From: Candidatus Gallitreponema excrementavium
GTDB taxonomy: Bacteria; Spirochaetota; Spirochaetia; Treponematales; Treponemataceae
Assembly: GCA_017694795.1 (NCBI GenBank)
Contig: JADIMM010000015.1
Coordinates: 1 to 34,263 of the forward strand
DNA length: 34,263 nt
Direction: 5' to 3'
The notes below the pieces were generated by a model. The model was not told the origin of the DNA. It made no database searches and worked only from the letters and a program-made list of their open reading frames with translations. Below are positions 25,223-32,241 of this stretch, in pieces. Made by a program: the position numbers and the translations under genes. Every line of letters begins with the position of its first letter. Positions within the stretch are counted from its first letter, which is position 1.

Positions 25223-25762
25223 ATGGATTTAAGAGAAAAGAAAACATTAAGAAATATTAAAAACGCTTTTTTTGAACTCAGAAAAGAAAAAAATATTGAA
25301 CGGATTAAGGTAAAAGAAATCTGTGAAAAGGCCGAAATCAGCAAGGCAACTTTTTACCTTCATTACAGCAATATATATGATTTGTCAGAAACCCTGCAAA
25401 AAGAGGTAATAACTTCTATTCTGGATTCAATCCCGAACCCCGAAAAAATCTACAGCAACTATGTGGAATTTACAAAAAAATTACTGGAAGCTTTTTACCA
25501 GCAGGAAGAAAATATTTCTGTTCTTTTTTCCGGAAGCCAGCTTTCTGTACTGCCTACAGCGATAGAAAAAGAAATTAAGACTTTTGTCTATAGCCTTCTT
25601 CCACAAAAAAAGGAAGACCCGTACTTTAATATTCTTCTCAGCTACCATATTCAAGGTAGCTATTATGCTTATATAAGAAACGGGCACAAATTCGGAAAAG
25701 ATTTTACACAGAAAGCCATAAAGAAAATCAGCGAAATTTTTTATAGTTTATGCGAATATTGA
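25223..25762 (+). CDS. TetR family transcriptional regulator
   Basis: A 179-residue one-component regulator. The N-terminal helix-turn-helix occupies about residues 8-55 (K-V-K-E-I-C-E-K-A-E-I-S-K-A-T-F-Y-L-H-Y is the classic TetR recognition region). A variable C-terminal helical ligand domain follows, of the type seen in many low-G+C bacterial TetR regulators. Length is typical. No strong ribosome binding site is seen before the ATG. It is divergent from glgB across 127 bases that hold an inverted repeat and a pair of direct repeats, so glgB and tetR itself are the likeliest targets; the HAD gene downstream has its own promoter. The ligand is unknown. Confidence 0.88.
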   Translation: MDLREKKTLRNIKNAFFELRKEKNIERIKVKEICEKAEISKATFYLHYSNIYDLSETLQKEVITSILDSIPNPEKIYSNYVEFTKKLLEAFYQQEENISVLFSGSQLSVLPTAIEKEIKTFVYSLLPQKKEDPYFNILLSYHIQGSYYAYIRNGHKFGKDFTQKAIKKISEIFYSLCEY

Positions 25763-25787
25763 ACAAAGCATGTTTAATATTTCCATG

Positions 25788-25816
25788 TTTACAAGGTTTT
25801 TGGGTTCGTTTATAAT
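25788..25816 (+). promoter_or_regulatory. HAD phosphatase promoter, predicted leaderless
   Basis: TTTACA (25788-25793), 17-base spacer, consensus TATAAT (25811-25816), then TACGGC and the ATG at 25823. The -35 matches five of six bases and the -10 six of six. The expected transcription start is the A of ATG, and there is no Shine-Dalgarno sequence. Confidence 0.7.
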
Positions 25817-25822
25817 TACGGC

Positions 25823-26467
25823 ATGAAAAAAATACAGGCGGTAATTTTTGACATGGACGGAGTTATTCTTGATTCTGAATCTGTCTGTGATAAAATTTGG
25901 GAATCCCTGGCGGAAGAAAGAAGGCTTGAAAACATAAACAGACTCATGAACCTGTGCCGGGGACTTAACAGAAATGACACAATCTCCGTTTTAAAAAAGT
26001 ACTACGGCAAAGACTTTGACGGGGAAGAATTCCTTAACAGCGTAAGGATAAAAATCCGTAAAACCGAAGAAGAAGGAAACCTGAAATTAATGCCCCACGC
26101 AAAGGAATGCCTTGATTACTTAAAACCCCGTTACCGGTTATGTCTCGCTTCTTCTACAAGCAAAGAACCCGTATTCCGGCAGCTGAAAAAACTGCAGGTC
26201 ATTGATTATTTTGAAACAATTACAACCGGTGATATGGTTGTTCATTCCAAGCCTGATCCGGAAATTTACCGGCTTGCCTGCAAATCCATAAACACTGCCC
26301 CGGAAAACTGCGTTGCAATAGAAGACAGCCCTAACGGAATAAAAAGTGCCTTTTCAGCAGGAATTTCCGTTATAATGATTCCGGACAGAATCCAACCGGA
26401 TAAAGAAATAAAACAAATATGTTGGAAGATTTTGCCATCCTTAAAAGAGATTTCCGGTATTTTATAG
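25823..26467 (+). CDS. HAD superfamily hydrolase, beta-phosphoglucomutase-like
   Basis: A 214-residue HAD-fold phosphatase or phosphomutase. Motif I is D-M-D-G-V-I-L-D-S-E (nucleophile and acid/base aspartates), motif II is S-S-T-S, motif III is the lysine of H-S-K-P-D-P, and motif IV is E-D-S-P-N-G. A helical cap lies between motifs I and II, as in the beta-phosphoglucomutase/phosphatase subfamily. All catalytic residues are present. The substrate cannot be fixed; small sugar phosphates are common for relatives. It has its own strong promoter with no leader, and follows tetR on the same strand by 60 bases. Confidence 0.9.
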   Translation: MKKIQAVIFDMDGVILDSESVCDKIWESLAEERRLENINRLMNLCRGLNRNDTISVLKKYYGKDFDGEEFLNSVRIKIRKTEEEGNLKLMPHAKECLDYLKPRYRLCLASSTSKEPVFRQLKKLQVIDYFETITTGDMVVHSKPDPEIYRLACKSINTAPENCVAIEDSPNGIKSAFSAGISVIMIPDRIQPDKEIKQICWKILPSLKEISGIL

Positions 26468-26591
26468 TCCCGTAATTTCATTCAATGCTGAATCACTTGA
26501 TTTTACCCGGATTTTGTCTTTTCCGGTAATCAAAATTATGGTCTTTTAATTTATTTTTTCAAAATGATTGTTAAGAATTTGGCTTGGAACC

Positions 26592-26625
26592 TGACAGATT
26601 ATGACATAATTGACAAAAATGTCAA
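26592..26625 (+). promoter_or_regulatory. Phased TGACA array and palindrome upstream of the alcohol dehydrogenase
   Basis: TGACA occurs at 26592, 26602 and 26611 and its complement TGTCA at 26620, so the spacing is 10, 9 and 9 bases. The last two form the palindrome TTGACA-AAAA-TGTCAA (26610-26625). TTGACA at 26610-26615 is also a perfect -35 hexamer, but only a poor -10 (TAATTT) lies 17 bases on. The array is placed where an operator for the downstream dehydrogenase gene would be. Confidence 0.45.
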
Positions 26626-26668
26626 ACAAGGTTAATTTTAAATAAATTTTATTTTTCAGGATTCTGTC

Positions 26669-27880
26669 ATGTTCATTTTAAAACAACTTTACTGCCGAAT
26701 TTTCCAGGGAGTCTTTAAAATTGCCCTGCCCTTTCTACCTTACAGGAAACCGGACATAATTGAAGGTATTTTAGATATACCAAATGTTTTGAAAAAAGAA
26801 AATTCTTCATCTGTGTTATTGATTACGGATTCCGGTATCAGGAATTTGGGGCTTACAAGGGAGCTGGAAGAAAACCTGGTCAAAGAAGGTTTTTCCCTTG
26901 CAGTTTATGACAAAACTGTTCCAAACCCAACAACAGACAACATAGAAGAAGCCTTAGCTATGTATAAGACAAATAACTGCGACTCCATTATAGGTTTTGG
27001 AGGCGGCTCCAGCATGGACTGTGCCAAAGGCCTGGGTGTAAAAGTCGCCTGCCCCAACAAAAGTCTACGGAAGATGAAAGGAATCCTCAAAGTCAGGAAA
27101 AAGCTTCCCTTGCTTATTGCCGTGCCTACAACTGCCGGAACAGGAAGCGAGACAACCCTTGCAGCAGTAATTACCGATTCCAAAACCCGGCATAAATATG
27201 CCATTAACGACTTTCCACTCATTCCACGATACGCAGTTCTGGAACCTAAAATCACATTGAGCCTGCCAAAACAGATTACCGCCACTACCGGCATGGATGC
27301 CCTTACCCATGCTGTGGAGGCTTATATCGGAAATTCAACCACCTATGATACAAGAATGGATGCCCTGTTGGCTATCAGATTGATTTTTGACAATATACAC
27401 AAGGTTTACCAGGACGGAACCCAGATTGAACCCAGACGGGATATGCTTAAAGCCGCATTTTACGCAGGCTGTGCCTTTACCAAGTCCTATGTAGGTTATG
27501 TCCATGCCATTGCCCATTCCTTGGGCGGAAAATACAATACTCCCCACGGACTTGCCAATGCAGTAATCCTGCCTTTTATTTTGGAAGCCTATGGAAAAAA
27601 AGCCCGGAATAAACTGGCAAAACTCGCTTATCATGTGGGAATTGTGCCAAAAGATGTTTCCAAAAAAGAAGCTGCCCAGGCCTTTATCGAACAAATCAAG
27701 GAGATGAAGCACAGGCTGGGAATCGGGGACACAATAGAAGAAATTCAGGAAGAAGATATTCCGATCCTTGCACGGTATGCCGATAAAGAAGCCAATCCCC
27801 TGTATCCTGTTCCAAAACTTATGGACGCAAGGCAGCTGGAAAAATTTTACCGGATGCTTATGAAAAGAAAAGAAAATTAA
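26669..27880 (+). CDS. Iron-containing alcohol dehydrogenase
   Basis: A 403-residue group III (iron-activated) alcohol dehydrogenase, interconverting an alcohol and an aldehyde or ketone with NAD(P). The nucleotide-binding motif is G-G-G-S-S-M-D near 111-117. Metal ligands are D210 and H214 (G-M-D-A-L-T-H), H279 (V-H-A-I-A-H) and H293 (T-P-H-G). A short hydrophobic N-terminal extension of about 30 residues precedes the usual start. All ligands are conserved. AGGA lies eight bases before the ATG. It is followed on the same strand, 113 bases later, by an aldehyde dehydrogenase, a pairing that suggests consecutive steps on one alcohol/aldehyde; the substrate is not evident. Confidence 0.93.
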   Translation: MFILKQLYCRIFQGVFKIALPFLPYRKPDIIEGILDIPNVLKKENSSSVLLITDSGIRNLGLTRELEENLVKEGFSLAVYDKTVPNPTTDNIEEALAMYKTNNCDSIIGFGGGSSMDCAKGLGVKVACPNKSLRKMKGILKVRKKLPLLIAVPTTAGTGSETTLAAVITDSKTRHKYAINDFPLIPRYAVLEPKITLSLPKQITATTGMDALTHAVEAYIGNSTTYDTRMDALLAIRLIFDNIHKVYQDGTQIEPRRDMLKAAFYAGCAFTKSYVGYVHAIAHSLGGKYNTPHGLANAVILPFILEAYGKKARNKLAKLAYHVGIVPKDVSKKEAAQAFIEQIKEMKHRLGIGDTIEEIQEEDIPILARYADKEANPLYPVPKLMDARQLEKFYRMLMKRKEN

Positions 27881-27993
27881 ACCCTAAACGGCAGTCTGCC
27901 TGCAAGGGAAAATCTGCGGCCTTAGTTTACAGACATAAACATTGGGGTTAGTATTTTATCAGGCGGCTAAAACAAAATCTTTTGGAGGCATTT

Positions 27994-29373
27994 ATGACGG
28001 AATCGGAAATAAAGGAACTTGTTGCAAAGCAGAGGGATTACTTTTGTTCGGGAAAAACTCTTCCCCTTAAATTCCGGAAAATCCAGCTTAAAAAGCTCTA
28101 CAGTTGGATAAAGGAAAATCAGGAAGAAATTCATTCCGCCTTAAAAACAGACCTTGGAAAAAGCGGTTTTGAAGCCTTTATGTGCGAAACAGGGCTTGTT
28201 TTAAGCGAAATTTCCTATATGCTAAAAAAGCTGAAAAAATTTGCATCTTGTCATAGGGTAAAAACTCCCCTTGCCCAGTTTCATTCCAAAAGTTATAAAA
28301 AACCTTCTCCAAAGGGAACCGTTTTGATTATGAGTCCCTGGAATTATCCTTTCATGCTCAGTATTGAACCCCTTGTAGATTGTCTTGCAGCAGGAAATAC
28401 TGCAATTGTAAAACCCAGTGCCTATTCACCGGCTACCGGAGAAGTGGTGGAAAAACTTATTTCAGAGTGTTTTCCACCGGAATATGTTTCTACCGTAAAG
28501 GGTGGCAGGGCAGAAAATACAAGTCTTTTAAAGGAAAAATTTGACCACATATTTTTTACCGGCAGCCAGGCTGTAGGTAAAGAGGTAATGAAAGCTGCAG
28601 GAGAAAATCTTACCCCTGTAACCTTGGAATTAGGGGGCAAGAGTCCCTGTCTGGTGCTTAAAGACGCAAATCTCAGCCTGGCTGCCAGAAGAATAGTTTT
28701 TGGAAAGTTTCTTAACTGCGGCCAAACCTGTGTTACCCCGGATTTTATTTACTGCCAGGAGGAAATAAAGGCGGCTCTCTTGGAAAAAATAAAAGAAGAA
28801 ATTATCCGGCAGTTTGGAAAGGAACCCTTAAATAATCCTGACTACGGAAAAATCATAAATCAAAAACATTTTATAAGGCTTTTAGGGCTTATTGACAGAG
28901 AAAATATATTTACAGGGGGTAGGGCAAAGGAAGAAACACTGCAAATTGAACCTACCGTTTTGGATAACCAGGATTTTGACTCTCCGGCAATGAAAGAAGA
29001 AATTTTTGGGCCAATACTGCCTGTTTTAACCTTTAAGGAAGAGGAAGATGCCTTAAAAAAACTTATCAAACTTCCACATCCCCTTGCTTTTTATATTTTT
29101 ACCGGAAAAAGAAACAAAGCTGAAAAATTCCTTTCCAGAGTAGGGTTCGGCGGCGGTTGCATAAATGATACTGTTATTCATATTGCAACAAGCGAAATGG
29201 GCTTTGGCGGTTTTGGAGAAAGCGGCATGGGAGCCTACCACGGAAAAGAAGGCTTCTTAACATTTTCCCACTTAAAAAGTATAGTGGATAAAAAGACTTG
29301 GATAGATCTACCTATGAGGTACCAACCTTATAAAAAGCTGAATGGAAAAATCGTCAGATTTTTTCTGAAATAG
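27994..29373 (+). CDS. Class 3-like aldehyde dehydrogenase
   Basis: A 459-residue NAD(P)-dependent aldehyde dehydrogenase of the shorter class 3/fatty-aldehyde type. The Rossmann motif S-P-W-N-Y-P-F near 114-120 and the loop F-T-G-S-x-x-V-G near 188-195 bind the cofactor. The general base is E212 (L-E-L-G-G-K-S-P) and the nucleophile C246 (N-C-G-Q-T-C). Late motifs E-I-F-G-P and G-F-G-G-F-G-E-S-G-M-G are present. The C-terminus (K-K-L-N-G-K-I-V-R-F-F-L-K) is basic and hydrophobic and could touch the membrane, as in fatty-aldehyde members. The start is the ATG at 27994, six bases after GGAGG; an in-frame TTG at 27982 overlaps that site and is rejected. It is likely to act with the upstream alcohol dehydrogenase. 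Confidence 0.94.
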   Translation: MTESEIKELVAKQRDYFCSGKTLPLKFRKIQLKKLYSWIKENQEEIHSALKTDLGKSGFEAFMCETGLVLSEISYMLKKLKKFASCHRVKTPLAQFHSKSYKKPSPKGTVLIMSPWNYPFMLSIEPLVDCLAAGNTAIVKPSAYSPATGEVVEKLISECFPPEYVSTVKGGRAENTSLLKEKFDHIFFTGSQAVGKEVMKAAGENLTPVTLELGGKSPCLVLKDANLSLAARRIVFGKFLNCGQTCVTPDFIYCQEEIKAALLEKIKEEIIRQFGKEPLNNPDYGKIINQKHFIRLLGLIDRENIFTGGRAKEETLQIEPTVLDNQDFDSPAMKEEIFGPILPVLTFKEEEDALKKLIKLPHPLAFYIFTGKRNKAEKFLSRVGFGGGCINDTVIHIATSEMGFGGFGESGMGAYHGKEGFLTFSHLKSIVDKKTWIDLPMRYQPYKKLNGKIVRFFLK

Positions 29374-29426
29374 ACACTGTTTTTGTAGGATTTATCCCAT
29401 TTATAAAATACTCGAAAGGAAAAAAA

Positions 29427-30269
29427 ATGACTTTGGATTTGACAAATATTCCCTGTTTTGGAATTGCAGGTAATTTTACCGGGCATTTGGAACAGGCCGG
29501 GGAAGCCGGTGACTTCCGTAATATAAAAACAAAGGAGGAATCCGCCCCAAAGGCTGTTTTTCCCACTTATATCCCCGGGGCAAAAAGTCCCGTCCCGGAA
29601 TTTTTATCTGTTTTTCCCTTTGACAGCCAAAAAATTGTTTTTCCAGCAGGGCAAAAAGACCTCCAGATTGAACCGGAGTGTGCAATAATTTTTAAAGTAG
29701 AATGGGACAAAGACAGAATTATTTCCTTTTTGCCTGAATTTTTTGGAGCTTCTAATGACTGCTCTATCCGCCGTGAAGCGGCAAAAAAAATCAGCCTTAA
29801 AAAAAACTGGGGGGCTTCCTGCAAGGGGCTTTCTGATAATTTGATTTCTGTCGATTCTTTTTCAACGGAGGGAAATATTTCCCGGTATTCCATAGCCTGT
29901 TATTTAAAAAGAGGCAACAGCTGTTTTGAATACGGGGAAGAAAGCCCTGTTTCCGGCTACAGCTATTTTTATGATAAACTGCTTTCCTGGCTAGTGGAAA
30001 CTTTTAATTCCCAGGCAGATGAGGGGCCGGCGGAAAATATCAGGCTTTATCTTAACTGTGCCGGCAATCCGGAAAAGATTTTAGTCTCTGTGGGGGCCAC
30101 AAGGTACGCGGAATTCGGTAAGACCAATTTTTTAAAGGGTGGAGACCAGTCCCTAGTTTTTTTGTTTCCCTCTGACAAGTACAAAAAAGAAGAAATTTTA
30201 GAACTGATAAAAACTGAAAGTCCTATTCCGGAGGATGTTTCGGTACTAAGGCAGGAGATTATAATTTAA
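29427..30269 (+). CDS. DUF5718 family protein, function unknown
   Basis: A 280-residue cytoplasmic protein. The opening P-C-F-G-I-A-G-N-F-T-G-H-L-E-Q-A-G-E-A is the hallmark I associate with DUF5718, a family without a demonstrated activity. Two features recall the fumarylacetoacetate hydrolase fold: the E-P-E pair (E82, E84) followed by a hydrophobic strand, and the later K-K-N-W-G-A-S-C-K-G-L-S segment. In that fold the acidic pair binds a metal. This relationship is inference. AAGGA lies seven bases before the ATG. The gene follows the aldehyde dehydrogenase by 53 bases and ends at a strong terminator, so it may be the last gene of the dehydrogenase transcript. Confidence 0.75.
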   Translation: MTLDLTNIPCFGIAGNFTGHLEQAGEAGDFRNIKTKEESAPKAVFPTYIPGAKSPVPEFLSVFPFDSQKIVFPAGQKDLQIEPECAIIFKVEWDKDRIISFLPEFFGASNDCSIRREAAKKISLKKNWGASCKGLSDNLISVDSFSTEGNISRYSIACYLKRGNSCFEYGEESPVSGYSYFYDKLLSWLVETFNSQADEGPAENIRLYLNCAGNPEKILVSVGATRYAEFGKTNFLKGGDQSLVFLFPSDKYKKEEILELIKTESPIPEDVSVLRQEIII

Positions 30270-30320
30270 TAAGGGCTGTAGTCCGCAAAGGGGTGCCGGA
30301 AAAGCCCGGCGCCTTTAAGC

Positions 30321-30360
30321 GGCGGCTTTGGAGGCAGGGGAAGCCGCCTGTTCTGTTTTT
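30321..30360 (+). terminator. Rho-independent terminator after the DUF5718 gene
   Basis: GGCGGCTT (30321-30328) pairs perfectly with AAGCCGCC (30341-30348) around a 12-base loop. A run of T (GTTTTTT) begins six bases after the stem. A second GC-rich hairpin (GCCGG / CCGGC) lies just before it. Confidence 0.75.
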
Positions 30361-30439
30361 TACCTGGGAGGATTCCGGTGCTTCCCCTTATTTTATGCCG
30401 GTTTTGACCCTGGTTTTGGCTCTTTGTTTCTTTGGGAAT

Positions 30440-30468
30440 TTGAATTATTCCTGGTTTTATTTTATACT
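30440..30468 (+). promoter_or_regulatory. Promoter of the HsdS-like gene, very short leader
   Basis: TTGAAT (30440-30445), 17-base spacer, TATACT (30463-30468). Nine bases separate the -10 from the ATG at 30478, predicting a leader of about three bases and no ribosome binding site. Confidence 0.5.
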
Positions 30469-30477
30469 TCCAAAGTT

Positions 30478-31101
30478 ATGCAGAATTTTACGGATGTTCC
30501 TCTAAAAGAAGTTGCAAAAATTCTCCGGGGTGTTGTAACCAAACCCCAGGAAATTAAGGAGCGGACTGCACCGGAGAACAGTGGGATTTTTTTTCTTACT
30601 GTTTCGGATATTCAGGAAAATTACCTTTCGCATTCCATGAAGTGCCTTAAAAATATCGAACCCCGGGAAGAAAAGCACTGTCTTATGGAAAATGACATTG
30701 TTATTGCAAAGATGGGACAGCCAAAAACCGGACTTGCCCGGGATTTGGGGGAAAAGAAGATTATTGTATCCCAAAATCTGTATATTTTGCGGTTTGATTT
30801 TGGCCGGGTTAATCCTGTTTATGCCAGGGCTTTTTTTGAAAGTGCCTTGGGTTTGGCACGGCTGGAAAAAGCCTATGTAAAAGCCACCATTCCCACCCTT
30901 CCGGTAAGAAACCTGGAAAACCTTTTGATTCCCCTTCCCGAGCCGGCAAATATTTCCCTCAGCCTGGAAATTCAGGAAGGCTTTGCCGGGAAATATCTTG
31001 AGGTGGAAAACTCCGAACAAAATTACCGTTTGCAGGCAGAAGAAGAAAAGAAAAAGAGGCTTTGCCTTTTTTCTGATTTTATTTCCGGGTTTTTTGGTTG
31101 A
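30478..31101 (+). CDS. Orphan type I restriction S-subunit-like protein, single target-recognition domain
   Basis: A 207-residue protein resembling one half of a type I restriction specificity subunit (HsdS, Methylase_S). V-P-L-K-E-V-A-K-I-L-R-G at the start, then D-I-V-I-A-K-M-G-Q-P-K-T-G, I-V-S-Q-N-L-Y-I-L-R-F, and the closing I-P-T-L-P-V-R-N-L-E-N-L-L-I-P-L-P make up a TRD, and a charged helix (about 165-195) ends it. Full HsdS subunits have two TRDs and about 400 residues. No hsdM or hsdR gene is adjacent. It may pair as a dimer with a methylase elsewhere, be a shuffling cassette or remnant, or serve another DNA-binding role. I start it at the ATG at 30478. The frame stays open to 30328, but that part encodes a Phe-rich peptide and overlaps the terminator. 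Confidence 0.7.
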   Translation: MQNFTDVPLKEVAKILRGVVTKPQEIKERTAPENSGIFFLTVSDIQENYLSHSMKCLKNIEPREEKHCLMENDIVIAKMGQPKTGLARDLGEKKIIVSQNLYILRFDFGRVNPVYARAFFESALGLARLEKAYVKATIPTLPVRNLENLLIPLPEPANISLSLEIQEGFAGKYLEVENSEQNYRLQAEEEKKKRLCLFSDFISGFFG

Positions 31102-31262
31102 TTGCGTAATTAGTGGTTTTTTGTTTTTTGACTGTTTTCTTTTAATTTAAAAAAGTTTTCTGTTAACTGGTTGGCTTAATTGACTTGCCGGCATTAATCT
31201 TTAAAAGTTTTTGTTTCTTTTTTTTAACAATCTTTTAATTTTTTTACGGACAGGAATAATTT

Positions 31263-31280
31263 ACGGTTATTAATAACCGT
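31263..31280. promoter_or_regulatory. Upstream operator, 18-base perfect palindrome
   Basis: ACGGTTATTAATAACCGT is a perfect palindrome with half-sites GGTTAT and ATAACC around two central bases. It lies just upstream of the -35 of the six-cysteine gene, about -58 to -41 relative to the predicted start of transcription. Confidence 0.7.
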
Positions 31281-31285
31281 TTTTC

Positions 31286-31314
31286 TTGACTTTTTTGTTT
31301 TTAAAGTTTATATT
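31286..31314 (+). promoter_or_regulatory. Promoter of the six-cysteine small protein
   Basis: TTGACT (31286-31291), 17-base spacer, TATATT (31309-31314). Five of six consensus bases match in each hexamer. It sits between two copies of the GGTTAT-NN-ATAACC palindrome, so tight repression is likely. Confidence 0.75.
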
Positions 31315-31316
31315 TT

Positions 31317-31330
31317 GGTTATAGATAACC
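31317..31330. promoter_or_regulatory. Downstream operator, second copy of the palindrome
   Basis: GGTTAT-AG-ATAACC repeats the half-sites of the upstream operator with different central bases. It covers about -4 to +10 of the predicted transcription start. The two centres (31271.5 and 31323.5) are 52 bases apart, close to five turns of B-DNA. Confidence 0.7.
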
Positions 31331-31360
31331 GGTTTTCTGAAAAATTTTTTTGGAGGTTTT

Positions 31361-31546
31361 ATGCCAAGTTCTAAAACATTACCCTGTAATATGTGTCCAG
31401 GCTGTGCCCATTACGAGTTTAAAAAAAGCACCGGACGCCACTACTGTGATAATTCCGTTTCTTTTACCAGCTCTGTAAAGTGCGGGCAAAATCCTGACAA
31501 GGACGGAACTTCGTCCAATAGCTGCAGGAAATTTGAACCCAGGTAA
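31361..31546 (+). CDS. Small six-cysteine protein, unknown function
   Basis: A 61-residue cytoplasmic protein. Cysteines are at 9, 12, 15, 29, 41 and 55 and histidines at 17 and 27. The opening C-x-x-C-x-x-C-x-H and the spaced later cysteines suggest a zinc or iron-sulphur site, but I cannot name a family. It contains no signal peptide. GGAGG six bases before the ATG and a strong promoter with two operators show it is a genuine, tightly controlled gene. The stop is followed by a hairpin with a T tract and, 73 bases later, the 177-residue gene. A metal- or redox-responsive role would fit the cysteines and the operators but is inference. Confidence 0.75.
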   Translation: MPSSKTLPCNMCPGCAHYEFKKSTGRHYCDNSVSFTSSVKCGQNPDKDGTSSNSCRKFEPR

Positions 31547-31556
31547 GGGGATGAAC

Positions 31557-31593
31557 GGGCAGGACAGGTTTTGTTCTGCCCATTGTCTTTTTA
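31557..31593 (+). terminator. Hairpin with T tract between the two small genes, possible attenuator
   Basis: GGGCAGGACA (31557-31566) pairs with TGTTCTGCCC (31572-31581) over ten positions (one G-T) around a five-base loop, followed by ATTGTCTTTTTA. The four bases before the T run are unusual, so it may be a leaky terminator that lowers expression of the next gene. Confidence 0.55.
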
Positions 31594-31609
31594 GCCCGTT
31601 GTCTTTTTA
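31578..31609 (+). repeat. Tandem 16-base duplication before the 177-residue gene
   Basis: GCCCATTGTCTTTTTA (31578-31593) is followed directly by GCCCGTTGTCTTTTTA (31594-31609), one mismatch in sixteen. The first copy includes the end of the hairpin stem and its T tract. The second ends two bases before the AGGAGG ribosome binding site region. Confidence 0.75.
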
Positions 31610-31619
31610 GGAGGAACAA

Positions 31620-32153
31620 ATGAGCTTAATGGCTGTTGGCTACAAAATAAAGAAAATCTTTTCACTTATTGAATCCGGGGAGCTTTTGGATTTGGAATCC
31701 GTGATAAAAAAAGCTAAAGAATTGGAAATAGCCTTTTCTTTTGGAATTGAGGATAACAGTAAAAAGCAAAACCTTTGGTACACAAAACTTGCAGAAAATC
31801 TTTTTTACAAGAAAAAACTTTTAATTCCCGACTTTGTTGATATAGGTTTTGGAGAAGAGCTTGTGGAATCCGGTGAAATAATACTACCTAAAAAAACTCC
31901 GTGGAAATTCCTTGTTACAAGAAAGGGTTTTTCCGGGTGGTGTGATGCTGTAGTTGTAAATACTTTTACAAGGGAAGAAGCCGTCAATATTTTAAGGGTA
32001 TATTATCAGGATTTTTTACTGCCCTGTTCCCCGGAAGGGCTGGGTTTTGAATACAGTGAGCCTGCAACCGGAACAGAGAATAAATACAAATGGCGGGAAA
32101 TCAGGGGAAGCAATCCGGGAACTTATAAAAAATATTTGGAAAAATCCTGCTGA
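31620..32153 (+). CDS. Hypothetical protein, 177 residues
   Basis: I do not recognise this protein. It is soluble and mixed charged, with no signal peptide or membrane helix. The N-terminal third is helical (K-I-K-K-I-F-S-L-I-E-S-G-E-L-L-D-L-E-S-V-I). The middle contains a strand-like block T-P-W-K-F-L-V-T-R-K-G-F-S-G-W-C-D-A-V-V-V-N-T-F. The C-terminus is rich in aromatic, lysine and glycine residues and ends K-K-Y-L-E-K-S-C. It has a strong AGGAGG before the ATG, so it is very probably translated. It lies 73 bases after the six-cysteine gene and behind the hairpin, so it may be expressed by read-through from the double-operator promoter. Confidence 0.65.
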   Translation: MSLMAVGYKIKKIFSLIESGELLDLESVIKKAKELEIAFSFGIEDNSKKQNLWYTKLAENLFYKKKLLIPDFVDIGFGEELVESGEIILPKKTPWKFLVTRKGFSGWCDAVVVNTFTREEAVNILRVYYQDFLLPCSPEGLGFEYSEPATGTENKYKWREIRGSNPGTYKKYLEKSC

Positions 32154-32241
32154 CTTTAAACTGATAATTTAAGCTGTAATCTTTTTAACATAAACCAAGG
32201 TTTTGGTTAGAAATTTTATTTTTATTTAGTGAGGCAAAACA

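Noticed and set aside
26497..26540. Imperfect hairpin after the HAD gene as a terminator
   Set aside because: GATT..ACC.GG against CCGGTAATC needs two bulges and has no T tract directly after it.
30328..30477. N-terminal extension of the HsdS-like protein
   Set aside because: The frame is open but starts inside the terminator hairpin, encodes a Phe/Leu-rich peptide unlike HsdS, and a promoter lies within it at 30440-30468.
30502..31020. 172-codon minus-strand frame opposite the HsdS-like gene
   Set aside because: The plus-strand frame has clear TRD motifs; the antisense product has none and lacks a ribosome binding site.
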